Assembly (NCBI RefSeq): GCF_000378505.1
Contig: NZ_KB899989.1
Coordinates: 1-64,000, forward strand
Source: Modicisalibacter luteus DSM 23508
Lineage (GTDB): Bacteria > Pseudomonadota > Gammaproteobacteria > Pseudomonadales > Halomonadaceae
Direction of reading: 5' to 3'
Length of the DNA stretch: 64,000 nt
Below, in pieces: positions 62,723 to 64,000 of the stretch; within the stretch, counting starts at the first letter, position 1, and every line of letters starts with the position of its first letter. The notes under the pieces are model-generated. The model worked only from the letters and a program-made list of their open reading frames with translations. It made no database searches and was not told the origin of the DNA. A program made the translations under genes and the position numbers.

Positions 62723-63829
62723 TCAGGCACGCCTTTCGAGCAGCACGCCGCATTCGCAGTGGTTCGTCCAGGGAAACTGATCGAACAGCGCGAAGCGTCG
62801 GATGGCGTGGGTATCGTGCAACTGTTGCAGATTGTCGAACAAGGTCGCCGGATTGCAGGAAATATAGACGATGCGCGGATATTCCCTGAGACGCTCACAG
62901 CTCTGTGGATCCAGCCCTGCTCGGGGCGGATCGACCAGTACCGTGGAGAAATCGTAGTCGTCCAGCGCCATCTCAGCCACTCTACGGCCGCCTTTCTCGC
63001 CGGCCAGGGCCAAGGAGAACTCCTCGGCGGACATGCGCGCCACCACAGCATTGGCGATGCCGTTGGCCTCGAGATTGACATTGGCAGACGCCACCGACGT
63101 GCGAGAAATCTCTGTGGCCAGGACACGCCGGAAATTTTCGGCCAGCGCGACGGTGAAATTGCCATTGCCACAATATAGCTCGACGAGATCGCCCGCCTGG
63201 CTATGGGCAGTCACGTCTCTCGCCCAGTGCAGCATGGCTTGGCTGATGGACGCATTGGGCTGGGTGAAGCTGTTCTCCACCTGCTGATATTGCAGCACCC
63301 GGCCATCAACCTCGAGCCGCTCCCAGACGTGATCGCGATCCAGGACCAGTCGCTGCTTGCGGGCCCGACCGATGATGGAAACGTCAAGATGCTGCTGCAG
63401 CCAGCGTGCATCCCGCTCCCAAGCTTCGTCCAGCGGCCGGTGGTAGATCATGGTGATCAACGCTTCGCCGGAAAGTGTCGTCAGGAATTCGACCTGGAAA
63501 AGCTTGCGCCGCAGTACGGGATTATCACGGATGGCATCGAGCAGTTGAGGCATCAAGTCATTGATACGCTGACTGGCGACAGGGTATTGATCGATTCGTA
63601 TGACCGACTTTGTCTTGGGATCCTCGGGGTCCACCTCGAACATTGCGTAATACAGGTCGTCACCTTCATGCCAGACGCGAAACTCGCAGCGCTGCCGATA
63701 GTGACTGGGCGGTGAAGCAAACACTTCGAGTGCTGGCGGCTCGAAAGGTGCGAAGCGTTCGACGAGCGACTCGCGCTTGGCGTCCAGCTGTTCCTGGTAA
63801 CGCTCGGGTTCGACGACGGGTATGGCCAC
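62723..63829 (-). CDS. trmA: tRNA (uracil-5-)-methyltransferase
   Basis: A 368-residue enzyme making m5U54 in tRNA. SPPSHYRQRCEFRVWHEGDDLYYAMF is the family start; the Rossmann domain has LVELYCGNGNFTVALAENF, and VLVDPPRAGLD precedes the catalytic Cys in IVYISCNPATL. It ends TNHCECGVLLER with the base-catalyst Glu. AAGGAGACTACGTGGCC surrounds the start. Confidence 0.97.
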   Translation of the reverse strand: MAIPVVEPERYQEQLDAKRESLVERFAPFEPPALEVFASPPSHYRQRCEFRVWHEGDDLYYAMFEVDPEDPKTKSVIRIDQYPVASQRINDLMPQLLDAIRDNPVLRRKLFQVEFLTTLSGEALITMIYHRPLDEAWERDARWLQQHLDVSIIGRARKQRLVLDRDHVWERLEVDGRVLQYQQVENSFTQPNASISQAMLHWARDVTAHSQAGDLVELYCGNGNFTVALAENFRRVLATEISRTSVASANVNLEANGIANAVVARMSAEEFSLALAGEKGGRRVAEMALDDYDFSTVLVDPPRAGLDPQSCERLREYPRIVYISCNPATLFDNLQQLHDTHAIRRFALFDQFPWTNHCECGVLLERRA

Positions 63830-63881
63830 GTAGTCTCCTTGCTTGTTGAAAAGAAGATAAATAAAGAACGGAAAGTAAAAA

Positions 63882-64000
63882 TCAACGCAGGGTCAGCGGC
63901 ACGGCTCTCACCTCGAGCCCTTGAGGAGCAGCAAAGCCGTAGCCCGACAGCGCCGTGGCCAACGCCGGCGTAGGCGCCGTGGCCCAAGCCGCACCTGGAC
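63882..64000 (-). CDS. C-terminal end of an unidentified protein (5' part outside window)
   Basis: One minus-strand frame runs from the window edge to TGA at 63882 and ends GYGFAAPQGLEVRAVPLTLR. The 39 residues seen are Ala/Thr-rich and then beta-strand-like. No family can be named; whether this frame is coding needs the upstream sequence. Confidence 0.45.
   Translation of the reverse strand, partial: PGAAWATAPTPALATALSGYGFAAPQGLEVRAVPLTLR

Overview
The window is one stretch of a gammaproteobacterial chromosome, most probably from a member of the Halomonadaceae (Halomonas or a close relative). I infer this from the types and order of core genes: a 1613-residue NAD-dependent glutamate dehydrogenase next to pyrD, rmf, rlmL and pdxB, type II queF, yadGH, alaA and htpX. 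It is also supported by a TctCBA carboxylate transporter and a repeated tRNA-Glu/tRNA-Gly array. This is recognition from memory, not a database result.

Layout. 1-14 kb: mixed stress and accessory genes, namely a thiamine-diphosphate enzyme cut by the window edge, a GH15 glucosidase, a SpoIIAA-like protein, an EamA exporter, catalase, a frameshifted DUF2188 gene, small unknowns, a flavin reductase, a pirin, a small GNAT protein and an MFS exporter. 14-35 kb: a large variable block of hydrolases and carbonyl- or amide-handling enzymes (amidohydrolase, two YcaC-like isochorismatase-fold hydrolases, a chloroperoxidase-like alpha/beta hydrolase, two RidA proteins, LysE exporter, DJ-1/PfpI protein, NAD(P)-binding reductase, pirin, membrane-anchored ABM-domain protein). 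It carries an AraC regulator and a NarL-type two-component system whose sensor has a large beta-propeller-type input. Part of this block (16.17-18.70 kb) is duplicated at 31.72-34.86 kb. The second copy is decayed by a frameshift, an internal deletion, a lost start codon and a 5' truncation. Truncated remnants of an alcohol dehydrogenase, acetolactate synthase, aldehyde dehydrogenase, amidohydrolase and ABM protein lie between. The block ends near a tRNA-Ser gene.

35-44 kb: conserved core: thioesterase-like gene, nitroreductase, queF, yadGH, six tRNA genes as three Glu-Gly pairs, msrB, a YlqF/RbgA GTPase, alaA and htpX. 44-50 kb: a 47-residue small protein gene, then a probable catabolic operon (NIPSNAP protein, thiamine-diphosphate enzyme, TctC-TctB-TctA transporter). 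50-64 kb: DUF2267 protein, pdxB, WGR-like protein, glutaredoxin-like protein, rlmL, rmf, pyrD, a secreted two-domain protein, gdh, trmA and the tail of an unidentified gene.

The most interesting part is the 14-35 kb block. It combines isochorismatase-fold hydrolase, RidA, alpha/beta hydrolase and amidohydrolase genes, the same enzyme families as RutB, RutC and RutD of pyrimidine catabolism, but without RutA. With its own sensor-regulator pair it could be an undescribed pathway for an amide or carbonyl compound. Repeated gene duplication followed by decay is plain in the sequence; the substrate is unknown. I saw no transposase, integrase or CRISPR array.
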